Below, piece after piece: positions 44,960 through 56,627 of a DNA stretch of 64,000 bases (positions are counted from its first letter, which is position 1; every line of letters starts with the position of its first letter). The DNA lies in the NCBI GenBank assembly GCA_028753945.1, contig JAPNXP010000002.1, forward strand, positions 5,642,001-5,706,000, in the 5' to 3' direction. The notes beneath the pieces are model-generated. The model was not told where the DNA came from, did no database searches, and saw nothing but the letters and a program-made list of their open reading frames with translations. Made by a program: the position numbers and the translations under genes. This DNA comes from Hexactinellida sp. DTS-2022 (Eukaryota; Porifera; Hexactinellida).

Positions 44960-47900
44960 GGCCGGATCAAGAAAAGTACAATTGGTCGGATCAACTTCTA
45001 CCTAAGGGAAAAGTTGCCTTTACTCCTTTCTAGGATTATAAGAAATTTAGATCCGAAAAATATATTGATTTGACCCTTGCGGTTTAATAGTTTTGCTGTG
45101 TCACTTTCACATAATTGACCTTAAATCCTCCGAATTTTCAAAATCCTTTGACTTAGCCCCTTTAAATGTATTAATTAGTAATAGTAAGTCGCCAATTTGC
45201 TGTCGAATAGTATATAAAGCTAATCTCCATCTATTAGGATACTAAAGTTATGAAGAATTTCTTTGTATTTTCGATCATACCCTAATAATATCACCCCCCC
45301 CCCCCCCCCTCCTTCCCTCCTTCTTCCCCAAATTTGAAAATGCATAACACTAGCTTTATAATTGTCAAACATAGTTGATTTCTGTGTCTAAATCTAAATT
45401 CATCATTAAATTGGTTTAAAGATATTTCATACACATTCCTTAACCCATGCATTTAACTTAGTTACCATTTATCTAATATGGAATTTATGGTTAATTATTG
45501 TATCTTCATAAATACTCTGATCAGATCAACCCTTTAGAGTATTTTTATTCCTATAATTTATTGATCTTTGAATATGGCAGAATACACGCGTGGTAAAATA
45601 TTTCATCCTGTGTTCGGTTACCCTGGACCTATACCAGAAAATCAACTCCCAACAAAACTAGATCTGTATAATCATTACAGAATGCTTAGAAATGAAAATT
45701 CGAAATTCACTAGAGACGATATTGCGAAAGAACTTACACAAATAATAGTGCGCATCTATGAAAAGTCTTCTATACCAACAATATCTGAGATCAAAATAAA
45801 ACAATACATCAATTCTGGTATTATTGAGAGAGCTAAATACCACGGAAAAAGTATCCAAAACAAGCAACAACCTGACCGTGTCCAACCTATAATTTCCGAA
45901 TTCAATGTTCTGTTCGACGTCTCGAGTTGTAAATGCCCGATTGAAGAAGGCAAATGTTTTTGCTCTTTCGATAAAAAGATACCAAGCCGCGAGTGGCCAT
46001 TTCTCCTTGATCAGCGAAACGCTAGAAAATTATTTTTATCCAGCTTGGATCGCTCGACCACCTCCAAAAATATTGCTGCTCAAAAGAGAAAAGAGGCACA
46101 ATATGAAAGAGAAGAAAGCGAACTGAAGAGACAACAACCTGATCAACCTTCGCAGGAATTTTTAGAATGTGACCTTGAAGAGTTTGAATCTTACGACCCA
46201 AATACATCGAATAATCACAAGCATACACGTAATCATAATCAATTGCGAAATTTAGCCATAATGTGTGATAGATATCAGATAAGCGATCGCGCAGGCGCAG
46301 CTATAGCCAACGCAGTACTCCAGGATTACGGTATTATCACACCAGATGAAAATAGTCTAATTATTGATAGAAACAAACTACGTAGATCGAGATTTTCAGA
46401 AGGAAGGGTTCTAGCTAACGAAGCTCACGAGAATATCACGGATATCACTGCGATTTATTTTGATGGCCGTAAAGATCAAACTCGAGTGATGGTAGAGAGA
46501 GAGGATGGAAATCTGCACCAGGATACTGTGAATGAAGAACATTACACCGTCTTATCTGAACCAGGAAATCAGTATATTGCCCATGTAACACCTAGTTCTG
46601 GTAAATCAAAAGATATAGCAAGGGAATTGGTTGATCTTTGCAGGGAGCGGAATTCAGATTTAAAGGCTGTTGGAGCTGATGGAGCTCGAGTAAACACTGG
46701 AATCCATAATGGATGTATTAGACTCCTTGAACTAGAGTTCTCAAAACCACTCCACTGGTTTATTTGCCAATTACACAGTAATGAACTTCCATTGAGGCAT
46801 CTCTTTGAGAGAATAGATGGGAAAACCAGTGGACCCAATAGTTTTAAAGGAGTAATTGGAAAAGAACTTAATTCTGATTTTGCTAGCTAGCCAATCGCGG
46901 TTTATAATCCTATATGCGGTAAAAGTCAGTACATCAATTGCGAGATTCTCAACAATTTAAGTACAGATCAGAAATATCTATATAATATATGTCATGCAGT
47001 TCAGTCTGGTAACTGCTCATCTGAACTTGCATCGATGCAACCTGGCCCTATACATCATGCTAGATGGACAACCTTAGCCAATAGGTTACTTCGATCTTAC
47101 ATTTCAACGATCCATCCTACACCTGAATTATCCCGAATTGTCTATTTTATCGTCAATTACTATGCACCAGTTTGGTTTAGAATTAAGAGTAATTCTATAT
47201 GCACAGATGGACCTAGAAACCTATTATATGCAATATCTTTACTGCGAGAGTTGCCGGACTACGATCAAGAAGTAGTTTGTGATGTGCTACAGAGAAATGC
47301 ATATTTTTGTCATCCAGAAAACCTTCTGTTATCGATGCTTGCAGACAATGATGTGCAAATTAGACAAAAGGCAGTCAACACTATTTTAGATATCCGCACC
47401 AACAATTCATCATTTGGACAGAATGAAATTCGCCCATTTAAGCTTCGGTTCACTGCTGAAACATACGTGGATATGATTGATTGGGAAACATCTCTTATCA
47501 CAGAACCGCCTTTGACAAAACACCTCTCAAAAGAAGTACTACTTAATAGTGTGTATACTCCTATAGAAATACCAGGATATCCATGCCATACACAAGCTGT
47601 TGAAAGAACTATTCAACTGGTTACAAAAGCTTCATCATCAGTAACAGGGGAAGAGGCGAGACATGGATTAATTCTTACAAAGCTAACCTCGAGAGAACAA
47701 ATGCCTGCTTTTGAGTCAAAAAAAGATTATACATGTTAAATTAACTGCATATAATATAATTGAACCTTGCTTTATTCAACAACTGATCAAAAAGCTAGTG
47801 TTATGCATTTTCAAATTTTGGGAAAGAATGAGGGAAGGAGGGGGGGGGGGGGGTGATATTATTAGGGTATGATCGAAAATACAAAGAATTTCTTCATAAC

Positions 47901-48187
47901 TTTAGTATCCTAATAGATGGAGATTAGCTTTATATACTATTCGACAGCAAATTGGCGACTTACTATTACTAATTAATACATTTAAAGGGGCTAAGTCAAA
48001 AGATTTTGAAAATTCGGAGGATTTAAGGTCAATTATGTGAAAGTGACACATCAAAACTATTAAACCGCAAGGGTCAAATCAATATATTTTTCGGATCTAA
48101 ATTTCTTATAATCCTAGAAAGGAGTAAAGGCAACTTTTCCCTTAGGTAGAAGTTGATCCGACCAATTGTACTTTTCTTGATCCGGCC
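44960..48187 (+). mobile_element. Element A: TIR transposon with ~395-bp inverted repeats
   Basis: The left TIR (44960 to about 45354) and right TIR (about 47790-48187) are near-perfect inverted copies, starting GGCCGGATCAAG and closing inward with AGCTAGTGTTATGC-type sequence. TA lies on both sides (44958-44959 and 48188-48189). Each TIR holds a long C- or G-run near its inner end (about 45293-45310 and 47840-47855). Between the TIRs lies a single gene (45574-47739). One gene, long TIRs and a TA target make a plausible complete DNA transposon. I cannot place it in a named superfamily. Confidence 0.8.
45574..47739 (+). pseudogene. Element A gene: RNase H-like transposase candidate, one stop codon
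   Basis: ATG at 45574 (MAEYTRGKIFHPVFGYPGPI). One frame runs 721 codons to TAA at 47737-47739, interrupted only by TAG at 46888-46890 (codon 439). Visible blocks: two Cys clusters (CKCPIEEGKCFC, about residues 122-133), a charged stretch, AIYFDGRKDQT (about residue 295), AVGADGARVNTG (about 366-377), WFICQLHSNELPLRHLF (about 393-409), and PCHTQAVERTIQLVTKASS near the C-terminus (about 670-688). The two Asp blocks plus a C/H block and a late Glu are the kind of pattern found in RNase H-fold transposases such as hAT, but this assignment is inference. I recall close relatives as repeated uncharacterized proteins in arthropods and cnidarians. The near-intact frame suggests recent activity; it could also be a read-through stop. 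Confidence 0.7.
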
Positions 48188-48530
48188 TAGTGATTAATGC
48201 TCTAATATGTATAATATGTCTACACTAGATGGGATACAGTATGAATATACTAATAATATGACAATTGAGTTGAATTACACTGGTCTACAACATTTTCTTG
48301 GCTAATAAGTTGAGACTATTTCTTGGGTATATTGGGGTCACTGAGTTCGAAAATGGGACTAATTCCTGTCAATTGGCTCTACTTTTTAAAATATTGTAAA
48401 TTTTGTGTTTTTCAATATCCGTAAATTTGTGTTCACTGATACTATATAGTATGTATGTATTGCCTTATAACTAGAATTGAACGGACGTAATAAGCAGATA
48501 ATTTAAGAAATAATATTATCTGAATACTTA

Positions 48531-51126
48531 TCAATCATGAACGAACGTTCTCTTATACGATTTCCTCTTGTGAGGTTCCTGGGCGCAATCACGCATAAGG
48601 ATCCAGCAGTAATCTGACAACATGTGAGCGTCCCATCGTCCTTGGTACCGTTCCTCCATAGTCCTGATGTCTTGGTGGAATCGCTCGCCCTGTTCTTCGC
48701 TTAAATCACCAAGATTTTCAGGGAATCTCTCTAAATGGCTATAGAGGTAGTGAAGTTTTATGCTCATTCTGGTTCCCAGACTGTGGAAGTTCTTGAGCAT
48801 GTCTTCGACCAGATTCTGGTAGTTAGCTACTTTGGTGTTGCCTAAAAATCCCTTTACAACATCGACAAAGGAATACCACGCGGCAGCCTCAACCCCAGTC
48901 ATATGTGAAGCGAAATCTTCATCTTTTATCAGTTTTCTGATTTGTGGCCCATCAAAAATTCCTGCCTTAAGTTTTTCGCTACTCAGACCAGGAAACACTG
49001 AGCAGAGGTAGCTGAAACAGGTACCATCTTTGTTCAATGCCTTTACGAATTGTTTCATCAGCCCCAACTTGATATGGAGTGGGGGTAGGATTATACGGTC
49101 ACGACTAACTAGGGGCTCGTTAACAATATTCTTTTCCCCGACGGAGAGCTCTTGACGAACGGGCCAGTTCTTCTTTTCCCAGTGCACCTCATCCGCTCTG
49201 CTGTCCCACAAACAAAGAAAGCATGGGTATTTAGTGTAACCACTTTGCTGTCCTAACAGAATGTTGACCATCTTCAAGTCTACACACGCGATCCAGTTAT
49301 GTTCATCATAACACAGCTTTTGTAGGACCATCTTTATAGTTGCGTAGTGCTCTTTCAAGATTACTGAATGGCCGATTGGAACAGAGGCAAACTTGTTACC
49401 GTTATGCAGCAACACACACTTTAGACTCCGTTTAGAGCTGTCGATAAATAAACGCCACTCATTCGGATTGTATTGTGACAGTCCTATTGCTGAGAGAAGT
49501 CCTGGGATGTTATTACAAAACACGAAATCGCCTTCTTCACTGAAATAGCGAATAAGTTCTTCGTCTCTGCGTCGGTAATAAGTTATCCTGGCTTCATTGT
49601 GGAGAACATGGTGTTCACTGAGACGGGAAGCCAGGATCTCTGAAGCATCTTTCGATAGGCCTAAGTCTCTCACTAAGTCGTTGAGCTGCCCCTGGGTGAA
49701 AGGCTCCGCTTTAGTTATTTGTAAAGACTCGATACAGCTATTGTTGCTGTAAGTGCTGTCCGACGAATCATCAATTGCCTCATTCGCAGTATCAAGAACT
49801 TGATCAGGAAAGTACTTAAAAATAGGCACCTGAATTTCGCTGCAATGTGGAATTGGCCGTCTTGCAGAATCGATGTCAGGATATTGCCACGAATTCTTTT
49901 TCTGTCGGTTCCATCCAGACATGTTAAGGCTCGACCCACACCTTCACTAATAATGTCCCTATCAAATCCAAACATATATCAGTTTTAGCCCTATCTATAC
50001 TGCTAATAAATCCGCAATCAGAATTGAATTCGAATAATATTCACTCAAGTGATTGACTATAGTTCCATATTGCGTAATATTAAATTCCTATACCCGATGA
50101 TTTTTTAACCACCCAAATTTTTTTTAAAGTATTGATGATTAAGAGTTGTTCAGCATTTTGATATTATCTATGTATACTAACAAAGAGCTGCTAGCACTTA
50201 GATGTGAAATAGTATTCTCAATATTGTTCAGTAATGTTTCAAATTGAAACTAATCAAATTTCAATGATTATTTTGCATTTTTCTGATTCAAACACTTACA
50301 ACAATTAATTTTATTTATTGTGAATAACGTAACTGCTAGCAGTCCTTGATCTATGTATGATTTATATGTCTGAAGTCTAAAATTACTAAATACATTTAAG
50401 AATTTTTCTATAAACAGGTGGTGGCATGTGTAGGTTTGGAGTTTGGAGAAAAATAATTGATTATTTATATTATAATACAGTTTAACTATATATATACACT
50501 CCATTCAGTAGGAATCTTAAATAGTGGTTATATAACAATGTTGACTAAGTATTATGCACTGGTTTAATCTTAAGTTATGTAGTATTTAGCAATAAAAATT
50601 AGATAAATCCGCTATAAACTGTGACGAAATCCCGACCAAATTTTGTATTACGTCAGTGGCGCAAAGTGGCGCAAGGTGGTGTATTTCCTAAAGTATTTGG
50701 AATTTCGGGATGAAAATTTCTGTGAATAAACTCCATCTATAGACCATGCGGAATATGCAATCATATACAATTAATCAATGTTCTGGGCCTCCGTCCTGAA
50801 GGTGTGGGTCGAGCCTTAACCATGCAGAAGTAACAGTCATCGTGATGGTTCTTGGGCTCTCGCCAAACCATTGGAACACCGAACTTCATGGATTTGGCTT
50901 TTCCTTGGGTCCATAAGCGGAGGGTTTCTGTACAATACTTGCACACTTTGTGAGGGCTCCATGACTTATCTTGATCGCCTAACTTCATACCAAAGTAGGC
51001 CTGATAAGCTTTTTTGGTGACATCTCTAACATTAAAACGATATTCCTTTGCCATATATTCACCACAAATATAGCAAAAGACATCAGGATCATTGAGGCAA
51101 CAACGTCTAATGCGCTTTGAATCCAT
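48531..51126 (-). pseudogene. Element B gene: 567-codon uncharacterized family, split by a TTAA insert
   Basis: The first part starts at ATG 51126-51124 (MDSKRIRRCCLNDPDVFCYI) and reads 103 codons to CYFCMV at 50818. The second part runs from 49923 to the stop at 48531-48533. The insert at 49928-50815 with one TTAA lies between them; taking it out joins the parts in frame as CMV-N-MSGWNRQKK. Paired cysteines (FCYICG, VCKYC, CYFC) suggest an N-terminal zinc-binding module not unlike a ZAD domain. The C-terminal half holds LPPLHIKLGLMKQFVKAL, AGIFDGPQIRKLI, LHYLYSHLERFPENLG and EEQGERFHQDIRTMEERYQG, then WDAHMLSDYCW. I recall exactly this block order from many multi-copy arthropod and cnidarian proteins of unknown function. 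TIRs around it argue that it is a transposon protein. The catalytic chemistry is unknown. Confidence 0.75.
49928..50815. mobile_element. TTAA-bounded MITE, family F4 (888 bp), in the B gene
   Basis: The TIR of 19 bp is GGCTCGACCCACACCTTCA and its inverse, with TTAA at 49924-49927 and 50816-50819. The interior is AT-rich with no transposase. Its absence restores the host reading frame, so it transposed by precise TTAA duplication, as piggyBac and Kolobok elements do. Confidence 0.9.
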
Positions 51127-51369
51127 AAAGCTTCTAATATGCTGGAAATAGAGGGAACAAATAGTAGTAAATGTTGTAATAAACGTACAAATCGCTTATA
51201 TTTGTATTATTAACTCAAAATTTAAGGTTGTGTAATATCTAGTAAACTAGAGCCAAATCAGCAAAACTAATATTATTTTCGGATTAAGCAACCCCGAAAT
51301 ACCCTAAAACCGCTCCAACAATCTGAGCCAAGAGACAAAAAAATATTTTTGTTGGCATGTGTTATATAT

Positions 51370-51797
51370 TAATCTTTTGATGATGCATAAAAAAATTAAA
51401 AAAATATGCAAATTAGAATTTAAGGATGCTTCGGGTGAGATTTTTGTTCTTTTAGTGACAAAATTGTAATGCGAGTTTATTCTGTGAAATGAAGCTAATA
51501 TATCATTAAATTATGTGAGAAGTGAATTTTTTTGAAAAAATATTCTACAAAGTCTTCAAAATGTCAATTTGGTGACGTCATTGTTGATGATGTTTCTTTT
51601 TTATTATCCCAATTGACATTCCTTGGTTTTATATGTGCCTTATCTTGCACTTATATACTTTATGTATATAAACTAACATTAATATGCACAAATATCTCAA
51701 TGATTAGCATATATTGCCAAAACCAGTTGATAATGGGCTAGAAATTCTGATCTGCATATTTTTTAATTTTTGTATGCATCATCAACAGATTAATTGA
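51370..51797. repeat. Fold-back repeat near the right end of element B
   Basis: The stretch AATCTTTTGATGATGCAT (about 51371) is inversely repeated as ATGCATCATCAACAGATT (about 51776), each followed inward by an AT-rich arm ending AGAATT or AATTCT. Between the arms lies a 320-bp sequence bounded on the left by TTAA and starting GGATGCTTCGGGTGA (51424). Confidence 0.6.
51424..51741 (+). mobile_element. F5 repeat (GGATGCTTCGGGTGA end), copy 1
   Basis: TTAA is at 51420-51423. The copy runs to GATAATGGGC and is inversely repeated at 52688-52997. It sits inside the fold-back of element B. Confidence 0.6.
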
Positions 51798-52199
51798 CTA
51801 TATTATATTATTCAACTCAATTGTCATATATATTAGTTTTTTCATACGGTATCCCAACTAGTATAGACTTATTATACATATTAGAGCATTAATCACTACG
51901 TAAGCCATGATTTAATCACTGATAATGATGTCCCAAAAGAAAGCGGACTCTATTAATACGACAGAAACTTGCATAGAATACGATTTAATCAAGTAGTTTG
52001 TTTACTATGATGTTTCAATACATATTTAGTATATAGTATGAAACTTATCTAGTATATTTAAACTAAATCTGTTTGTAATACGGACAAATTTAATAGACAT
52101 ATGCATTTCACAATCAAAAAACTTCAGCCTTCGATTACTCAATTGTAGTTTTTTTGACATATCCCGAATTTTATCTAATATAGTTCATAAGGGATTGCT

Positions 52200-52687
52200 T
52201 TCAAAAATTCAGATATAGTTCTTAATAATATAATGATCATTTTGCAAGCTCATTGAAGCAAACAAACGATTAGTGTAGGAGTAGAGACCAAGCAAGGAGC
52301 AAAAATACCACTTTCTGGCCTCCATTTTGACGAATTCTAGGATTCGTAAGTTAAGAATTGGTTAAACTTGGGATAGGCGTCTGGTGAGCTAAGCAAATGT
52401 AGTGCTAATAGTACTGATCAATCATACAAATTTTTGGAGCTATATCGACTATACTTTACAAGAATTAATTCAGTGAATTCTAATAAAACAGTATTACCCC
52501 TATGGGGAGGCATTTCCTAAAGAATTTATTGCTACTCGAAAAATAGTTTGGACTTAGATATGCTGTATGCATTTTAAGCTTAGTTATGCAATTACAGAGC
52601 AGATTGGAGAATTACACTTCAATATCTACAAAGACGCTAAAACCACCCATACCGCTAATACATTTTTCACCCTAAGCACCCTTAATG
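52200..52687 (+). repeat. Repeat D, copy 2 (TTAA-type end)
   Basis: It is colinear with 36541-37015. The right end reads CACCCTAAGCACCC before TTAA (52684-52687), a variant of the F5 end, so D and F5 are probably related families. Confidence 0.6.
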
Positions 52688-52997
52688 CCCATTATCAACT
52701 GGTTTTGGCAATATATGCTAACCACAGAGATATTGTGCATATTAATGTTAGTATATATACATAAAGTATATAAGTGCACGATATAGTACATATAAAACCA
52801 AGGAATGTCAATTGAGATAATAAAAAATCTACATCATCAATAATGACTTCACCAAATTGACATTTTGAAGACTTTGCAGAATATTTTTTTATAAATTTCA
52901 CTTCTCACATATTTTTATGATACATTAGCTACATTTCACAGTATCAACTCGCATTTTAATTTTGTCACAAAAACCCTAAATTTCACCCGAAGCATCC
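52688..52997 (-). mobile_element. F5 repeat, copy 2, inverted
   Basis: This is the inverse of 51424-51741, ending TCACCCGAAGCATCC before TTAA (52998-53001). The pair forms arms of about 310 bp around 0.95 kb. Confidence 0.65.
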
Positions 52998-53001
52998 TTA
53001 A

Positions 53002-54206
53002 TGAGAACTAATTAATAATAAATTGTTAATAATTGACATATTTTGCCCATATATGGAGCGTGATTAACCAATGAAATGTTTTGAAAATTCCGTATAGACC
53101 AGATCCTTACTTTACCTCGCAACGCTTTAGAAATGCATTCTCAATATTTGGGATTTTGGATTCCAGAAGGAACTTAGCCTTATATATTGTATTGTATTAT
53201 TTATTACTTGGAATATACATATATTGGGGATATTATTTCGCGAGAAATATCAAAATGAGTCATTTTGAACGATCAGATAAACTTTATAAACATCACATGC
53301 CATGGCGATATTTCACCCGTTGCAGTGTATAATCTTGAGGAACTTACGAAATTGGAGTTCTGATAAATTGAGAAATTGATACAAATATTAGTCTCTGAGT
53401 GACAAGGGATATATTCGGCAAAATATCAATAAATATGCATTTTAGTCATAATGCATGTAAAATATCGCGAAGAACGAAGAGAAAATTAGAAACCAAAATT
53501 GTGTGCTATAAATGCGAATTAAAATTTACTAATCCGAAAAAACCGAATTTTATTTTGAAAAATATTTCCGTATTTTTAGGGACAGGAGGACTAATTTTGT
53601 TGATAAAAATTTTTTTGGACATCACATAGATTGAAGAACATCAAATTCGTATTCCACATGGTTAAAGATAGTGAGCATATATGGTCATCCACGTTGGGAA
53701 TTTTTCCCATTTTATCTTCCAATAATTACACCGTGATTTTGTGAGATAATTTGTGTGCCATATTTAATTCGGAGTGCCTCTGTGTTGGAGTCTAAATGTG
53801 CGTACTTTATAATAAAGTTTTCGGTCACGTTGGAATGTGGATATCTCCTTCCCAAATAAAATAAACTCTTGAGAAACGTGCCTGTTAATCACACGATAAA
53901 ATACTTCTTACTTCGAAAAAGTTCGTTACCACTTGCTTAAAAGTCAGAGAATTTTCCAAAAATATAAGTTCATATTCCTTTGTTGAATAGATGCTTTTAG
54001 GTGAAGAGGAAGTACTGACTTCATTTTTGAAAAATATTTAAGAGGGGCCGTTTAAAGCAAATCGTTCTTTCACAGCGAATGTCGATTCCAATTTTAATAG
54101 AATATGTCTCCTATGAGATATCCATGGATATAATTGCAAATAACAGATCCTTAATATGCTTTTAAGAACGCATTTAACAATTCAATAACAGGCGAATACA
54201 GCTAGT
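53002..54206. other. Unassigned AT-rich region before the Helentron
   Basis: Small frames (53081-53332, 53399-53629) are AT-driven. I looked here for the missing Rep domain with its HUH motif and did not find it. Confidence 0.4.
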
Positions 54207-54221
54207 GTAAACAGCACAAAT

Positions 54222-56135
54222 TTGCTGTTAGCTGTTAATGAACTCTATGTTACCGAAGAGCAATACATAACTGCATTGAGATCTTGTATAAATAGACCAA
54301 CTATATTTCTGAAACGAAATTTGAATGAAATGCGGATCAATGCTCATAATACGACTATTTTGCATCTCTGGAAAGCTAATATGGATCTCCAATACATATT
54401 GTATCCATACGCTTGTGCTGTTTACGTTATTTCGTATATCGGAAAGTCCCAGCGTGGGATGTCTAAGTTGTTGAGAGATGCCTTAATGCATCTGAAAGCA
54501 GGCAATGCCACAATTAAAGAGAGACTGAGGGGAATTGCATACAAGTTTCAGAGCTGTAGCGCGGTATCAGCTCAGGAGGTTTCTTACCATCTCCTCAGTC
54601 TCCCTCTCTCCAAGTATAGCAGAGCTAATGTCTATATTAACACCAATCCTGCCAATAAACGGGTTAGGATACTCAAGTCCAAGCCCGTTCTAATGGGTAT
54701 GGAACAGGATTCTGTAGATATACTTCTGTCAGGTCTAATTGAGCACTACATGCAACGACCTGATGAGTTAGAGGAAACATGCCTAGCTGAGTTTGCAGCA
54801 TGGTATGAATTCCAATCTAGTAAGCGAATGTGTAAAACTAATCCCGACTTTGATGAGGAAAATATGGAAGACAAGGCTGCTTCCCTGGTCGATAATACGA
54901 GACTATTTCCTCTCAAAGATGCAGGTTTTATGAGACTTCGTCGTAAAGCTAAAATTATCCGATTTAGAAGGTATAGTATTATACAGGATGAAGTTAACTT
55001 TTATAGAGAAGAGTTAATGCTGTTTGTACCGTGGAGAATTGACACTAGTAATACTGACAATATCGACTTTAAGTCTATGTATGCTACCCATCTTAATCTG
55101 ATTACTCAGAATAGGGAATTGTTTGAAAGCAGAGACCAATCCTCAATTGACGAGGCTATTAATATCCTCGAGGACTTGGACCCTGATGAGCTCAACTTTG
55201 ATGGGATTGCTATTGAGGAAATAATGAACAATGAGGGTGCAGTGGTTATTGAGTATACTGACTTCCAGGTAGACAATCCAGGGAACGACAATCCCTGGAC
55301 TGTAGATCCCAATAGTGACCCCGGAACTAAATCTGTAGGAGGATTCTTCACTATTCCTAACATGAATACAGAGGAGGTATTCCTTGAGATGTGTCGCAGT
55401 TTGAACAAGGTTCAAAGTACTGTATTCCTCTACACTCTGCACTGCTTTAAGACTATGAAGCAGCTGCCCATGTATCTCTATATAGGCGGAGGTGCTGGTG
55501 TTGGTAAGAGTACGGTGGTACGAGTCTTATACGAAGGTTTGGTAAGGTTTATGAATTCACTACCTGGCACTAAGCCTGATGCTATTAAGGTACTGCTAAC
55601 AGCTCCTACAGGTAAAGCTGCTTTTAATATCCGTGGTATGACACTCCATTCTGCATTTGCTTTACCTGTAACTGAGTTTATCGGCGAAATGCCCAACTTA
55701 TATTCTGATGTTTGTAACACATTAAGAAGTAAGCTAAGCTGTTTGAAAGTTATCATAATAGATGAAATATCCATGGTTGGTAGTAAAATTTTGTCTCAGG
55801 TTAATAAGCGATTGAAAGCCATTATGGACAATTCACTGGACTTTGGTAGTGTTTCCATCATCTGTGTTGGAGATTTCCATCAGTTACGTCCGGTTAAGGA
55901 TAGATATGTCTTTCAAATTTCAGTCTCCAGTGCCAATAATTACGACGGACTGGTTGGTCCGTACCTTTGGGAAAAATTCTCATATAAAGAAATAACCGAA
56001 ATAATGAGACAAAAAGATGATCAGAAGTTTGCATTAGCATTGAACAATTTTGCTAAGTGTTGTTTAACTGAGGATGACACAAATCTTTTACTAGTAGAAT
56101 TATTGCGAAAGATTCTTATGAGAATCTTCCCATAA
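54222..56135 (+). pseudogene. Helentron Rep-C/Pif1 helicase, first part
   Basis: A 637-codon open frame. The start is inside the Rep region (TEEQYITALRSCINRPTIF, then LWKANMDLQYILYPYACAVY, VISYIGKSQRGMSKLL), so the natural N-terminus with the HUH motif is absent. The Pif1 helicase part follows a linker of about 250 residues: Walker A GGGAGVGKSTVV (about residue 422), TAPTGKAAFNIRG, Walker B VIIIDEISMVG (about 510-520) and CVGDFHQLRPV. The frame is lost by one base near 56110, in LLRKILMRIFP. Confidence 0.9.
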
Positions 56136-56627
56136 ATCTATCCATTTGCTTAGTACAAACGCCAGTGTTAATACTCATAACGAGATTGTTCTCAATGCAT
56201 TAACCACTGAAGGTTTTAGATTTATAGCTATTGATTCTTTAGTAGGAGATACTGCTGGTGGTATAACTGACAAGCTGAGTAAACTTATTAAACACCTAAA
56301 GGTATGTGACACCCAGGGACTACCCTATGAGCTCTTCTTGAAGCTGGGCGCTAGATACCTCATGACAGTGAATAACGATATACAAGATGGTCTGGTTAAT
56401 GGGGCTACTGGAATCTTGACGAGAATAGTTTATGGAACCAAGAGCGATTCTCTGGAACGAGTTCCCTGCATCCCCTGGATCGATTTGACGATCCTACAGT
56501 AGGAAAGGACAAACGAGCAAAGTCTCAGCATCATTATCTTAGAGATAATGCAATTCCAAGGAACTGGACTCCTATTGGATTGGAAACACGACGTTTCCAG
56601 AGAGGGAAAGCCGTGAGTTGTTATAAG
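56111..56627 (+). pseudogene. Helentron helicase, second part
   Basis: It continues in the next frame as NASVNTHNEIVLNAL, KLGARYLMTVNNDIQDGLVN and GATGILTRIVYG. Near 56480 the frame changes again, to FDDPTVGKDKRAKSQHHY and WTPIGLETRRFQRGKA. It is cut by the hAT MITE at 56628. Confidence 0.85.

Larger units (their letters stand above)
48190..51896 (-). mobile_element. Element B: TIR transposon with ~90-bp inverted repeats
   Basis: The left end (48190 to about 48275) begins GTGATTAATGCTCTAATATG, and the right end (about 51790-51896) is its inverse with a few substitutions. TA lies on both sides (48188-48189, shared with element A, and 51897-51898). It encodes one large protein on the minus strand (48531-51126). 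It also contains a TTAA-type insert (49928-50815) and a fold-back repeat (51370-51797). It is about 3.7 kb as found and about 2.8 kb without the TTAA insert. Confidence 0.7.

Noticed and set aside
44717..45073. 118-codon frame as a gene
   Set aside because: It crosses into the left TIR of element A at 44960, so its 3' third belongs to another element.
49928..50815. Interpretation of the interruption in the B gene as an intron
   Set aside because: Borders are TTAA with a 19-bp inverted repeat, not GT-AG, and exact removal of the insert with one TTAA restores the frame.
53002..54206. Missing Rep/HUH domain of the Helentron
   Set aside because: I looked for the HxH-type and tyrosine motifs in all frames upstream of 54222 and saw none; the element is treated as 5'-truncated.
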